This document shows, one piece after another, positions 1 to 7,659 of a stretch of 25,420 nt of DNA (positions are counted from its first letter, which is position 1; each line of letters starts with the position of its first letter). Under the pieces are notes generated by a model. It made no database searches, was not told the origin of the DNA, and was given only the letters and a program-made list of their open reading frames with translations. Origin of the DNA: an uncultured Phycisphaerales bacterium (GTDB taxonomy: Bacteria; Planctomycetota; Phycisphaerae; WQYP01); NCBI GenBank assembly GCA_903868035.1, contig CAIPTQ010000178.1, positions 1 to 25,420 on the forward strand. The letters run 5' to 3'. A program made the translations under genes and the position numbers.

Positions 1-77
1 CAAAAGTGGACAAAAGTCGACACTAAGTTGACATCAAGTCGACACAAGTTGACGCCGGTTGGACGAAAGTTGACGCC
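1..77. repeat. Array of AAGTYGAC repeats phased at about 10.5 bp
   Basis: Seven degenerate copies of an octamer close to AAGTYGAC stand in direct orientation. Their GAC triplets end at positions 11, 21, 32, 43, 53, 64 and 74, so the spacing is 10, 11, 11, 10, 11, 10, an average of 10.5 bp or one helical turn. Pairs of copies make a 21-22 bp unit. All copies would face the same side of the helix. The array may continue upstream of the window. It could be a minisatellite or a row of protein binding sites; the sequence alone does not decide. Confidence 0.75.
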
Positions 78-87
78 AGGGATGGGG

Positions 88-306
88 TTATTTCAACTGA
101 TCCGCGGGGGGCAGCACGTCGAATTTGCGGGTGCCGGGCTTGTGGAGGAGTTTCTGGTCGGAGAAGTCGAGGAGTGCGGACCAGTCTTCGGGGAACATGC
201 CGTGGCCGCCGGGGCGGAAGCTGACGCCGACGTTGTCGGGAACCTTGAGGAAATCGAAGACGGGCTTGGCGGCGAGGTAGGTCTGGACGGCGGCATAAGG
301 GCCTCC
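88..306 (-). pseudogene. C-terminal remnant of a glucuronoyl/acetylxylan esterase-like alpha/beta hydrolase
   Basis: About 72 residues read on the minus strand from roughly 306 to the stop codon at 88-90. They match the end of secreted planctomycete/Bacteroidetes-type esterases related to CE15 glucuronoyl esterases: an AAKPVFDFLKVPDNVG stretch, then RPGGHGMFPEDW, which carries the likely catalytic His, and an LLDFSDQKLL helix. Upstream of about 306 the frame stays open to an ATG at 396, but those residues do not look like the family and run through the promoter and start of the next gene on the other strand. The nucleophile Ser and acid residues are absent, so this is a truncated remnant and not a working enzyme. 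Assignment to the exact esterase family is moderate. Confidence 0.6.
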
Positions 307-346
307 TTGAGATTGCAAAAAGTTCTCGATTGTTGGAGGCGGGCGA

Positions 347-388
347 TATAAAATGTTGCCCAATGGATTGCACGGTCTTTTTAAGGAG
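347..388 (+). promoter_or_regulatory. Possible -10 box and strong ribosome binding site of the SYLF lipoprotein gene
   Basis: TATAAA at 347-352 would place transcription start near 359; a -35 box is weak (TTCTCG at 323-328, 18-nt spacer). AAGGAG at 383-388 stands 6 nt before the ATG at 395 and decides that start over the upstream in-frame ATG at 353. Confidence 0.35.
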
Positions 389-394
389 AATGTC

Positions 395-946
395 ATGACT
401 ACCCGAATTCAGGCGGTGTTGGTGGTGGCGGCGGCGGCCCTGCTGGGGGCGTGCGGAACGGTCAACCCCGGGGATGCGGAGGACCGGACGCTGCTGCGGC
501 AGCGGGCGCAGGCGTCGGTGAGCGATTTCAAGCGGACGGATTCGTCCCTGGAATCGCTGCTGAATTCATCCTATGCCTATGTGGTGTTTCCGCGGATCAC
601 CACCGGCGCGGCCATCGCGGGCGGGGCGTACGGGAAGGGCGAGGTGTATCAGAAGGGCCAGTTCGTGGGGTACGCGGATGTCACGCAGGGATCGGTGGGG
701 CTGCAATTGGGCGTGCAGCGATATGCGGAACTGGTCATGTTCCGCACGGAGACGACGTACCTGAATTTCACGCATAACACCTGGGAGTTTGACGCGCGGG
801 CCAGCGCGATTGCGGTTTCGGCGGGGGCGGCGGCGGCGGCGGATTATGGCACGGGGGTGCTGGTGTTCACGCTGCCGGAGGGGGGACTGATGGCGCAGGC
901 GGCGCTGGGGGTGCAGCAGTTTACGTTCCGGGCGGAGGGGCAGTGA
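395..946 (+). CDS. SYLF (Ysc84-like) domain lipoprotein
   Basis: The product is 183 residues from the ATG at 395, chosen because AAGGAG lies 6 nt upstream. An N-terminal hydrophobic signal ends in a lipobox (LLGAC, Cys about residue 20), so it is probably a lipid-anchored envelope protein. The rest is a SYLF/Ysc84 domain: a leading helix (RAQASVSDFKRTDSSLESLL), the AYVVFPRITTGAAIAGGAYGKGEVY glycine-rich strand-loop, GYADVTQGSVGLQLGVQ, and a C-terminal AISAGAAAAADYGTGVLVFTLPEGGLM-like segment. SYLF domains bind phospholipids in eukaryotes; in bacteria the role is unclear. The next gene starts 21 nt downstream on the same strand, probably co-transcribed. Confidence 0.85.
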   Translation: MTTRIQAVLVVAAAALLGACGTVNPGDAEDRTLLRQRAQASVSDFKRTDSSLESLLNSSYAYVVFPRITTGAAIAGGAYGKGEVYQKGQFVGYADVTQGSVGLQLGVQRYAELVMFRTETTYLNFTHNTWEFDARASAIAVSAGAAAAADYGTGVLVFTLPEGGLMAQAALGVQQFTFRAEGQ

Positions 947-967
947 AAATGATACCCTGAGGTTTTA

Positions 968-1321
968 ATGATCCCAGAACTCCCAGAACATCAAATCCTC
1001 GCCTTCGGCAATCTCCGCATCTCCTCCGAACAGGTTGTGGAAATGCAGGACAACCGCCCTGTGCTCGCCGTCAAACGGCAGGACATACGTTCCATCAGTC
1101 TGCGTCACGGTTATCTGGCGCGGCATCCCTTCATGCAAATGGTCTTCGCCACGGCCCTCACAATTTGTTCGGGAACGTTTCTTCTGGGGGTTATCAGTAC
1201 GGCCATGAATGGCTTGATCATGTTTTGGCCATTCTTGTCCGGCATCTTTACGGTCCTTGGCCTTTGGCTGTTATATGACGCCCTTCGCCGTGGTCATTTT
1301 GTCGAGGTTTGGACTGGATAA
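968..1321 (+). CDS. Small two-helix membrane protein, probably shortened by an in-frame stop codon
   Basis: 117 residues with GAGG about 6 nt before the ATG. Residues 1-50 are soluble and strand-like (LRISSEQVVEMQDNRPVLAVKRQDIRS), then two hydrophobic helices (about 56-80 and 82-103) and a short tail. The layout resembles small membrane proteins with a split PH-like domain (DUF6232-like), in which a beta-strand/helix part follows the helices. Here TAA at 1319-1321 ends the frame, but the same frame continues open to TAG at 1421-1423 with a sensible sequence (SRKLSIGRTLSSREAAQL and on through LRDYI), which looks like the missing C-terminal part. So the gene is likely a nonsense-truncated allele. 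The family match is tentative; function unknown. Its lower GC differs from the flanks. Confidence 0.6.
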   Translation: MIPELPEHQILAFGNLRISSEQVVEMQDNRPVLAVKRQDIRSISLRHGYLARHPFMQMVFATALTICSGTFLLGVISTAMNGLIMFWPFLSGIFTVLGLWLLYDALRRGHFVEVWTG

Positions 1322-1423
1322 GGTTCACGCAAGCTGTCCATTGGGAGAACGCTTTCTTCCAGAGAAGCTGCCCAGTTAAACGAACAACTTCGCGACTACA
1401 TAGATCAATCTTCACCGAGGTAG
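1322..1423 (+). pseudogene. In-frame continuation of the 968-1321 gene after its stop codon
   Basis: Directly after the TAA at 1319-1321 the same frame stays open for 33 codons to TAG at 1421-1423. It encodes polar residues ending in an amphipathic helix (SSREAAQLNEQLRDYI), the kind of end expected for the preceding domain. The last codons overlap the 3' end of the convergent livF-like gene. Confidence 0.45.
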
Positions 1424-2207
1424 GCTTTGCGGACTTGGTCGTTGCCGCGGATTTGTTGGGCGGGGCCGCTTAGGGCGATGGTGCCGGTTTCGAGGACGTA
1501 GGCGTGGTGGGCGATTTGGAGGGCCAGGTGGGCGTTTTGTTCTACGAGGAGGATGGTGACGCCGGCCTGGTTGATTTCGCGGATGACGTCGAAGATTTGC
1601 CGCACGAGGATGGGGGAGAGGCCCAGGGAGGGTTCGTCCATGAGGAGGACGCGGGGGCGGGACATGAGGGCGCGGCCGATGGCGAGCATTTGTTGTTCGC
1701 CGCCGGACATGGTGCCGGCGAGTTGGGCGCGGCGTTCCTTGATGCGGGGGAAGAGGGTGAAGACGCGGAGGAGGTCGGCGGCGATGGCGGCGTGGTCGCG
1801 GCGGAGGTAAGCGCCGAGTTCGAGGTTTTCCTGGACGGACATGTGGGCGAAGATGCCGCGGCCTTCGGGGACGTGGGAAATGCCGAGGGCGACGATGCGG
1901 TGCGGAGGGGTGTGGTGGAGGGGGATTTGAGATTTGAGATTTGAGATTTGAGATTTGAACATTCAGAACGTGGCGCGTGGGGGGTGTATTCGATGGTGCC
2001 GGAGTGGGTGGGGACGAGTCCGGAGATGGCGCGGAGGAGGGAGGACTTGCCGGCGCCGTTGGCGCCGATGAGGGTGACGATCTGGCCGGGGAGGACTTGC
2101 ATCGTGACGCCGTGGAGGGCTTCGATGTTGCCGTAGCGGATGACGAGGTTGTGGATGGCGAGGAGGGGGGATGGGGGAGGGGATTGGGATACAATTCGAC
2201 TCATCAT
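1405..2207 (-). pseudogene. livF: livF-like branched-chain amino acid ABC transporter ATPase, frameshifted at a tandem repeat
   Basis: Two overlapping minus-strand frames together give one LivF-type ATPase. The first (from ATG 2207) carries LLAIHNLVIRYGNIEALHG, Walker A GANGAGKSS and SGLVPTHSGTIEY. The second, from about 1910 to the TGA at 1405, carries PPHRIVALGISHVPEGRGIF, the ABC signature SGGEQQML, Walker B VLLMDEPSLGLSP, and an H-region (LLVEQN) and ends KAYLGED as LivF proteins do. Between them, where LivF normally has a short strand and a DIT-type turn, is an inserted stretch with five tandem GATTTGA heptamers (1924-1958). The present copy number puts the halves out of frame; six or three copies would join them. 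No livG, livH, livM or livK partner is nearby. It abuts the DUF4276 gene (stop at 2208-2210). It may be a pseudogene, a phase-variable gene, or a miscounted repeat. Confidence 0.8.
1924..1958. repeat. Five tandem GATTTGA heptamers inside livF
   Basis: GATTTGA repeats perfectly five times at 1924-1958. As the unit is not a multiple of three, gain or loss of a copy shifts the livF frame. On the minus strand it encodes the periodic peptide SNLKSQI. The composition resembles the other AT-rich dispersed blocks in the window. Confidence 0.95.
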
Positions 2208-2879
2208 CTACCCCGCGAGTGTTTCCAGGCGGTCGAACCATTCTTTGAAATGCGGGCACTCCCGCCGCATGGCATCGATGCCGACCGAGAGGGCGGCGAG
2301 GGTTCCATAGAGCGGCTTGTTGTAGTCTGGGCAAATCCGCAACACGCGTTTGGACGGCGCGGAGAGCGGGTCGTCGTTGATGTCCTCAGGGGTGGGGAAT
2401 TGAGCGCGGATATTTTGGAATTGCTCGAGTAGATGCGGGTGATAGATGCCAGTGGCGAACGCCGCCGGATCGCTGAACAAGAGGCCTTCATATTCGTGCA
2501 ATTGCAGATAAGGAAGGAAACGTGCGTCAGCGCGCCGGTGTTCGCCCAAGGAGTCGATGATGTCCGCCATCACAGCTTGCTCAATCCGCCGGACCTTTTC
2601 GATATTGGGGATATTCGGCGGCGGGGGATTGCCTGGAAAGCCGTCTCCCAAGGCGTAAAAATCGATCAAGGTCGTACAAAAAGCACCCTGGTCCTGCTTG
2701 AGCAGGAGCGATACATCATTCTTCAGCCGTGCATACGAAACGTTGCCACCCTTGTGTCCAGGGCGGCCAATCAAACGAGCGCTGGGATAAACTCCGCGTG
2801 GGTAGAGCCTTGGACCCAACACGTCATTTACAAACGCTTCTTCCGTTTGGCCCTCAACGACGATGTACAAACGGATCAC
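2208..2879 (-). CDS. DUF4276 family protein (Toprim-like), partner of the adjacent AAA ATPase
   Basis: 223 residues starting at ATG 2879, overlapping the ATPase stop by 4 nt (ATGA), so the two are translationally coupled. It opens with the strand and acidic loop IVVEGQTEEAF (E9, E13), has LIDFYALGDGFPG (D73) in the middle and LQLHEYEGLLFSDP (E129, E131) near residue 130; this order is typical of DUF4276. The acidic residues resemble a Toprim-type metal site, as in the nuclease or effector partners of OLD/RloB/AbiL/PARIS-like systems, so it may be the nuclease or toxin effector. That role is inferred from family and pairing; no activity can be read from the sequence. GC content is lower than in neighbouring housekeeping genes, which fits transfer. 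Confidence 0.8.
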   Translation of the reverse strand: MIRLYIVVEGQTEEAFVNDVLGPRLYPRGVYPSARLIGRPGHKGGNVSYARLKNDVSLLLKQDQGAFCTTLIDFYALGDGFPGNPPPPNIPNIEKVRRIEQAVMADIIDSLGEHRRADARFLPYLQLHEYEGLLFSDPAAFATGIYHPHLLEQFQNIRAQFPTPEDINDDPLSAPSKRVLRICPDYNKPLYGTLAALSVGIDAMRRECPHFKEWFDRLETLAG

Positions 2880-4093
2880 GGAGTTGGATCCTCCGGAGAT
2901 GATTTGCTTCCATCAGTTCCCGGCACCATCGCTGCTTCTGTGCCGACAGGCGGGGGCGGAGAGTTTTCGCCGGTGGGTCTGCCGCCAAGCACATTTTTTT
3001 GCCATAAATCACCCAAGCCATACTCTTTGAGCCAGTCAGCAAGTTGCGCGGCATCGAGGCGGCGGAAGGTGGATTGCCCTTGGGCGCGTTCGACCACGAC
3101 CACATCTTCGGGCACAAACTCATTGAGCAGCAAGGTTGACTGGGTCGAAACGATGACTTGACGGCTAATATAAGTCCCATGTCGGGTGGCAGCTTGTTTG
3201 AACAAATTCGCCAGCAAGGTCAGGGCATAGGGGTGCAGTCCCAATTCCGGCTCGTCAAACAGCACCGTAGTCGGCAGGGAGGGTTGGAGAAGGGCCGTGG
3301 CCAAGCAGATGAACCGCAGGGTGCCGTCGGAAAGCTGGCTGGGACGGAACGGATAGTCGGACCCTTTCTGGGTCCATTCCAATTGGATCATTTCCGGGTT
3401 GTCGGCCAGAGGCCGCAGCTTAAAGTCGTCAAAGAACGGCGCGGCGAGGCGGACCACGGCTCTGATTTTGGCATACTCCGTCGCATTGGTTTTTTGAATG
3501 CGATAGAGAAATGCGGCCAAATTCGAAGCGTCGTGCCTCAGGAACTCATTGTCATTGATGGGTCTTGAACGGCGAACGTCAGCCGTGTCGCTGGTGTCGT
3601 GGAAGTGATAGACGACCCAACTCGAGAGCGCGTCATAAACGTGGACAGAAACCCCATGTCCTGTTGTAACACCTGAGTTGTCCTTCCGCTCTTTCAATTT
3701 CGCTTCGTGGTGGCCGGTTGCAAGAAATTCGGCATTTCCCTTCCCCTGCTGACCGTAGCAAATCGTTCTTTCGTCCGCAAACACCAACCGGTTGTCATTC
3801 GTCGGAACCAGACGAACCTCATAACCAGTCAAGCCAATATAAAGTTTGACAACGATCTCTTTGGTCGTCTTGGGGCCCAAATGGAGTAATGCATCGGCAC
3901 CGCCACCCTTGGCGACGGCGAGTTCAAGTCGCTGTTCAATCAACTCCCTAAGCAGGCGGAAAAAACTGACAAAATTGGTCTTGCCGGCGCCATTGGCCCC
4001 GATGAGTACGTTCAACGACCGCAATTCAAAATCTTCCAGTTTGCGGATGGATTTGAATCCTTCGATCGTGAGTTTTTTGATGGCTTCGCCCAT
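2876..4093 (-). CDS. AAA family ATPase (AAA_21/RecF-like SMC-type), likely defence module sensor
   Basis: 405 residues. Walker A GANGAGKT at about 32-39, ABC-type signature SDGTLR at 255-260, and Walker B TVLFDEPELGLHP at 277-289 make a complete ATP-binding cassette; the usual His after the last strand is replaced in VSTQSTLLL. The start KKLTIEGFKSIRKLEDFEL is typical of these ATPases (COG4637-like). The middle (about 90-240) is the family's variable, coiled insert. The C-terminus from about 372 is a Pro/Gly/Ser-rich low-complexity tail. A weak AGGA lies upstream of ATG 4093 and a sigma70-like promoter about 60 nt upstream. It forms a two-gene operon with the DUF4276 gene. Paired ATPase plus Toprim-like proteins commonly act in phage defence; the assignment to defence is inference. 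Confidence 0.85.
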   Translation of the reverse strand: MGEAIKKLTIEGFKSIRKLEDFELRSLNVLIGANGAGKTNFVSFFRLLRELIEQRLELAVAKGGGADALLHLGPKTTKEIVVKLYIGLTGYEVRLVPTNDNRLVFADERTICYGQQGKGNAEFLATGHHEAKLKERKDNSGVTTGHGVSVHVYDALSSWVVYHFHDTSDTADVRRSRPINDNEFLRHDASNLAAFLYRIQKTNATEYAKIRAVVRLAAPFFDDFKLRPLADNPEMIQLEWTQKGSDYPFRPSQLSDGTLRFICLATALLQPSLPTTVLFDEPELGLHPYALTLLANLFKQAATRHGTYISRQVIVSTQSTLLLNEFVPEDVVVVERAQGQSTFRRLDAAQLADWLKEYGLGDLWQKNVLGGRPTGENSPPPPVGTEAAMVPGTDGSKSSPEDPTP

Positions 4094-4152
4094 TGAAAAA
4101 CTGTCCTACCTTTTTGAGGCCTGGAGGTATCCAAGGTCATACGATAAACCCC

Positions 4153-4181
4153 AGTATCCCCGCCTTGCTCACATTTCTCAA
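4153..4181 (-). promoter_or_regulatory. Sigma70-like promoter for the ATPase-DUF4276 operon
   Basis: On the minus strand TTGAGA (4176-4181) and GATACT (4153-4158) are separated by 17 nt. The predicted start is near 4146, about 50 nt before the ATG at 4093. The intergenic stretch 4094-4216 is also AT-richer than the genes around it and contains a run of G residues at about 4208-4216. Confidence 0.45.
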
Positions 4182-4216
4182 GACATTTTGACAAGGCGTT
4201 AATCCGAGGGGGGGGG

Positions 4217-6070
4217 TTACCGATGCGGCGTATGCATTTCCACCAGTCCCGCGGGCATCTCCATCATGATCCGCTCCGTCTGCAGCATCTGTAGCGAATG
4301 CAGGGCCTGGCGCGTCGGGACGCGGACTTCGGCGGGGAGCGTGTCGATGATGCTGGTGATGGGGTCCAGGTGGAGGTCGAGGGGGACGGGGGTTTTGGCG
4401 TCGGCCAGGAGGCCCTCGCGGAGGATGTCGATGAGGTTTTTGGTTTCGGGGAGGATGATGACCTGGTAGGTTTCGCCGAGGCCCACGGATTTGGCGGCGG
4501 CGCGGACGGCGTCGTTGAGGGTGCCGACGTCATCGACGAGGCCGGCGTCCTTGGCCTGTTGGCCGGTGAAGAGGCGGCCCTGGGCGACTTCGTCGAGCTT
4601 GGCGACTTTTTCGCCGCGGGCGGCGGTGACGCGGGCGGTGAATACGGCGTAGACGTCCTCCATGGTTTTGGTGATGAAGGCGCGTTCCTCATCGTTGAAG
4701 GGGCGGAGCATGGAGAGCATTTCGGCATGCTGGCCCTTGTTGACCGGTTCGATGTTGATGCCGGCCCAGTCGAGCGTGCCTTTAAGCACGATCTTCCCGC
4801 CGACGACGCCGATGGAGCCGGTGATGGTGGCCGGATCGGCGGTGATGCGGCGGCCGGCGCAGGAGATGTAGTAGCCGCCGGACGCGGCGAGGCGGCCCAT
4901 CGAGACAGTGACGGGTTTTTTCTTGTCGGCTTCCTTGAGCATGGACCAGATTTCATCGGAGGCCGCGGCACTGCCGCCGGGGGAATCGACGCGGAGCACG
5001 ATGGCGCGGATGTTGGGGTCGTCCACGGCGGTTTTGATCGCTTTGCGCATCGTGGTGGGGGTGACGTAGTCGGAGGAGCCTTCGTTGCCGGGGGAATCGG
5101 GGACGATTTCGCCGGTGGCATAGAGGATGGCGATGGACGGGCCGGAGGCGAGTTTGGGCTTGTCGGAGGCGCTCAGGAGGGACAGGAGGGCGAAGGGGCT
5201 GGAGAGGTCGAGGGCGGTTTTGTTTGGGGTGCCGTAGTCGGGGACGTAGACCGCGCCGGCGGGGAACTGGGCGTTGACCCAGGCTTCGAGCTTGTCGCGG
5301 GTGAGGGTTTGGTCGACGAGGCCGATTTCCTTGGCGCGTTTGCCGGTGAGCCAGCCTTCGTCGATGGCTTTTTTGACCTGGTCCGGGGTGAGGTTAGGGC
5401 GGTTGGCGGCGATGGTGGCGACGAGCTGGGTGTACATGCCGTCCACGAGTTTTTCGATTTGGGCGCGGTATTCGGGGGAGGCGGATTTGCGGGTGAAGGG
5501 TTCCTGGGCGCCCTTGAATTTGCCGATCTGGACGAAGTCGGCGGACATGTGGAGTTTTTCCAGCGTGCCGGCGAAGAAGAGCATTTGGAGGCCGACGCCG
5601 GGGATGAGCACGTCGCCGTTCTCGGGCATGATGACGGTGTCGGCATAGGAGGCCAGGACGTAGGTGGGGGTGTCGTAGTCGGCGGCGTAGATGGCGACGC
5701 GCTTGCCGGAGCGGCGGACATTGGTGAGGAGGGCGCCGAGTTCCTGGGACTGGTTGAGGGTAAGGGAGAAGGCGGAGAGGTCCAGGACGATGCCGGAGAG
5801 GGAGGAGTCGCGGGCGGCGGTGTTGAGGGCGGCCATGAGGTTGGAGAGGGCGGGGGCCTTGCCGGAGCTGGTGAGTGAGGCCAGGGAGATGGAGAAGGAT
5901 TCGGGGCGCTCGGTGAGGGTGTCGGTGAGGCGGATGACGCCGACTTTGGCCTTGCGCGCGGCGGCGGCGGGCGCGGGGGCGGTAGGCGTGGCGGTTGTGG
6001 GTGTGGTTTGGGCCCAGGCGGGGGCGGCGATGGAGAAGATGGCGGCCATGAGGAGGGTTGTGGATTTCAT
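4217..6070 (-). CDS. sppA: Signal peptide peptidase SppA (S49, 67K type)
   Basis: 617 residues with a cleavable signal peptide (MKSTTLLMAAIFSIAAPAWA) and a Pro/Thr/Ala linker. Both S49 domains of the long, E. coli-type SppA are present. The N-terminal domain supplies the catalytic Lys in GKFKGAQEPFTR (about K186). The C-terminal domain has the SPGGSAAASDEI loop (about 363-373) and the nucleophile Ser in GRLAASGGYYIS (about S397). The enzyme cleaves leftover signal peptides in or at the membrane by a Ser-Lys dyad. AAGGAG precedes the start at 6070. The propeller gene ends 47 nt upstream on the same strand, so the two may be co-transcribed. Confidence 0.93.
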   Translation of the reverse strand: MKSTTLLMAAIFSIAAPAWAQTTPTTATPTAPAPAAAARKAKVGVIRLTDTLTERPESFSISLASLTSSGKAPALSNLMAALNTAARDSSLSGIVLDLSAFSLTLNQSQELGALLTNVRRSGKRVAIYAADYDTPTYVLASYADTVIMPENGDVLIPGVGLQMLFFAGTLEKLHMSADFVQIGKFKGAQEPFTRKSASPEYRAQIEKLVDGMYTQLVATIAANRPNLTPDQVKKAIDEGWLTGKRAKEIGLVDQTLTRDKLEAWVNAQFPAGAVYVPDYGTPNKTALDLSSPFALLSLLSASDKPKLASGPSIAILYATGEIVPDSPGNEGSSDYVTPTTMRKAIKTAVDDPNIRAIVLRVDSPGGSAAASDEIWSMLKEADKKKPVTVSMGRLAASGGYYISCAGRRITADPATITGSIGVVGGKIVLKGTLDWAGINIEPVNKGQHAEMLSMLRPFNDEERAFITKTMEDVYAVFTARVTAARGEKVAKLDEVAQGRLFTGQQAKDAGLVDDVGTLNDAVRAAAKSVGLGETYQVIILPETKNLIDILREGLLADAKTPVPLDLHLDPITSIIDTLPAEVRVPTRQALHSLQMLQTERIMMEMPAGLVEMHTPHR

Positions 6071-6117
6071 GAGATGCTCCTTGGTTGGTGGGTCATGCGG
6101 GCTGGATGATCACGTTA

Positions 6118-7140
6118 TCAGCGTTGCAATTCGCCCGTTTCGGCCTTGCCCGGTTCATCCAGCAGTTGGATATTGGTGGAGGTGCCGAGGTTGTTGGGGT
6201 CGGTCCAGGAGCGGAGGGCCCAGACGACTTTTTTGTCGGGGGTGACTTCAATGAACTGGACAGGTTCGCCGCCGGCGTCCTTGCCATGCCAGTTGTTGAT
6301 GATGGTGTTGCCGTTGGCCAAGCGGGCGGCGGTTTGGGTGCCCCAGAGGCGGTAATCGGGGGCGTCGGCGGCTTTGAATTCCCAGACGGTTTCGCCTTTG
6401 GGATTGACTTCACGGACGATATTGCCGTTGGTGGCGATGAGGGTGTTGCCGTTCTTGAGGCGGGAGGCGGACCAGGGGGAGCTGATGGCGACGGACCAGA
6501 TGGATTTGCCGTTCTTGTCGTATTCGACTACTTTACCCGAATCCATGTGGGCGACGAGGAAGGTGCCGGCGGCGGTGTAGCGCAGGTGGCGGAACTGGCC
6601 GTGGATGGTGGTGGGATTTCCGGTGGGCAGGTCGAAGGAGGTTTCGGTCGCCTTGGTGGCGATGTTGGCGACGATCAGTTTGGCGGGCGTGCCGTTGACG
6701 ATGTAGGCGACCTTGTCTGCGCCGACCGGGACGGCCGTGTGGATTTCGGTGGGGGCGGCGGCATCGACGCTCCAGAGGATTTTCTTATCGGGCGAAACGA
6801 TGGCCGCGCCGAATTGGAAGGCGAAGAGGATGTTGCCGTTGGAGAGGAGGGCGGCGTCGGAGATTTCGCCGCCCCCACGGGCGGGTTTGGGGTGGGTGTA
6901 GGACCAGTCGATTTTGCCGTTCTTGACGAGGAATATTTGGAGCGGCGTGGCTTCACCAGCAAATAGGAAGTTGTGTTCGGCGAGGCCTTTGCCGGGCAGG
7001 GTTGCGGGGGCATAGGGGCGGGTGGCGGGGCGGGAGGCCGTGGTGGCGGGGGAGGTGGCGGGGGGTGGCTGCTGGGCGAGAGTGGCGGCGGCACCGAGGG
7101 AAGCAAGTAAAAGAGCCAGCGCGGTGAGGGTGCGGGGCAT
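6118..7140 (-). CDS. Exported PQQ-like/arylsulfotransferase-like beta-propeller protein
   Basis: 340 residues with a signal peptide (MPRTLTALALLLASLGAAATLAQ) and a low-complexity Pro/Ala/Thr linker to about residue 45. The rest is a series of propeller blades with repeated turn motifs of the type SNGNILFAF, SRLKNGNTLIATNGN and ARLANGNTIINNWHG, plus strands such as KILWSVD, KSIWSVA, ETVWEF and KVVWALR. These repeats (LxNGNTL...V) are typical of ASST-like/PQQ-like propellers annotated in planctomycete genomes. No catalytic His/Arg set of arylsulfotransferase is evident, so a ligand-binding or scaffold role is as likely. AGGAG stands before ATG 7140. Substrate unknown. Confidence 0.75.
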   Translation of the reverse strand: MPRTLTALALLLASLGAAATLAQQPPPATSPATTASRPATRPYAPATLPGKGLAEHNFLFAGEATPLQIFLVKNGKIDWSYTHPKPARGGGEISDAALLSNGNILFAFQFGAAIVSPDKKILWSVDAAAPTEIHTAVPVGADKVAYIVNGTPAKLIVANIATKATETSFDLPTGNPTTIHGQFRHLRYTAAGTFLVAHMDSGKVVEYDKNGKSIWSVAISSPWSASRLKNGNTLIATNGNIVREVNPKGETVWEFKAADAPDYRLWGTQTAARLANGNTIINNWHGKDAGGEPVQFIEVTPDKKVVWALRSWTDPNNLGTSTNIQLLDEPGKAETGELQR

Positions 7141-7242
7141 GGGGTCTCCTGATTAGTGACGGGATGGTGAGGATTCATTCTAGCGGAGGCGATGGCGGGA
7201 GGGAAACGAAGGGGCACATATGTGACGCTATGAGTTAGCGGA

Positions 7243-7659
7243 TTACTGCCGCAAGACTCCGAGCAACTCCGCCGGGGAATACACGCGGATCGGCGCATGC
7301 AAGAAATCCCGCGGATTGCGCGTCAGGATTCCCTGTATGAAATCCGTCAACGCACAGGCAACCTGAAGATTGTCCTCAAAGTCGTCGCCGGGGATTTGTC
7401 GCGCGGCCACGATACACTCGCGGTACAGGGGGGCTATCTCAAAGGCCTCCAGGCAGATGTCCACCGCGGTATCGGCGGCAACCCCTCCGGCTTGTTTTTG
7501 GCAGATATAGTGGATCGTAGGCAGGCTGAATGATGAGATGCAGGCATCGAACGCCCCGTCATCGGCGGCTTGCCACAGGCGGCTGGAGTCATGTACGAAT
7601 GGCATGCGCTTCAAGAGCACGTCAAGAACGATGTTGATATCCAGGAGAATGCGCATCAT
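7243..7659 (-). CDS. vapC: PIN domain ribonuclease toxin (VapC type)
   Basis: 138 residues. The N-terminal strand LLDINIVLDVLL gives the first acidic residue (D7, DxN), LPTIHYIC the middle helix, DDFEDNLQVACA (about 92-103) the acidic cluster of PIN nucleases, and ILTRNPRDF (about 111-119) the final strand and loop. This is a complete PIN fold. VapC toxins cut RNA, often tRNA or rRNA. Its ATG at 7659 overlaps the stop of the upstream antitoxin gene (ATGA), typical of toxin-antitoxin pairs. ATG ATG at 7659/7656 makes the exact start uncertain by one codon. Confidence 0.85.
   Translation of the reverse strand: MMRILLDINIVLDVLLKRMPFVHDSSRLWQAADDGAFDACISSFSLPTIHYICQKQAGGVAADTAVDICLEAFEIAPLYRECIVAARQIPGDDFEDNLQVACALTDFIQGILTRNPRDFLHAPIRVYSPAELLGVLRQ

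Noticed and set aside
1..77. CRISPR array
   Set aside because: Repeat units are about 8 nt with 2-3 nt between them, far too short for repeats and spacers; no cas genes are present.
1405..2207. Two separate genes in place of one broken livF
   Set aside because: The halves hold complementary ABC motifs in the right order, without a signature motif in the first or a Walker A in the second.
4298..5878. Long plus-strand open frame opposite sppA (526 codons)
   Set aside because: Product is a Gly/Val/Glu-rich low-complexity chain caused by GC-rich codon bias of the opposite sppA gene, which is fully supported by motifs.
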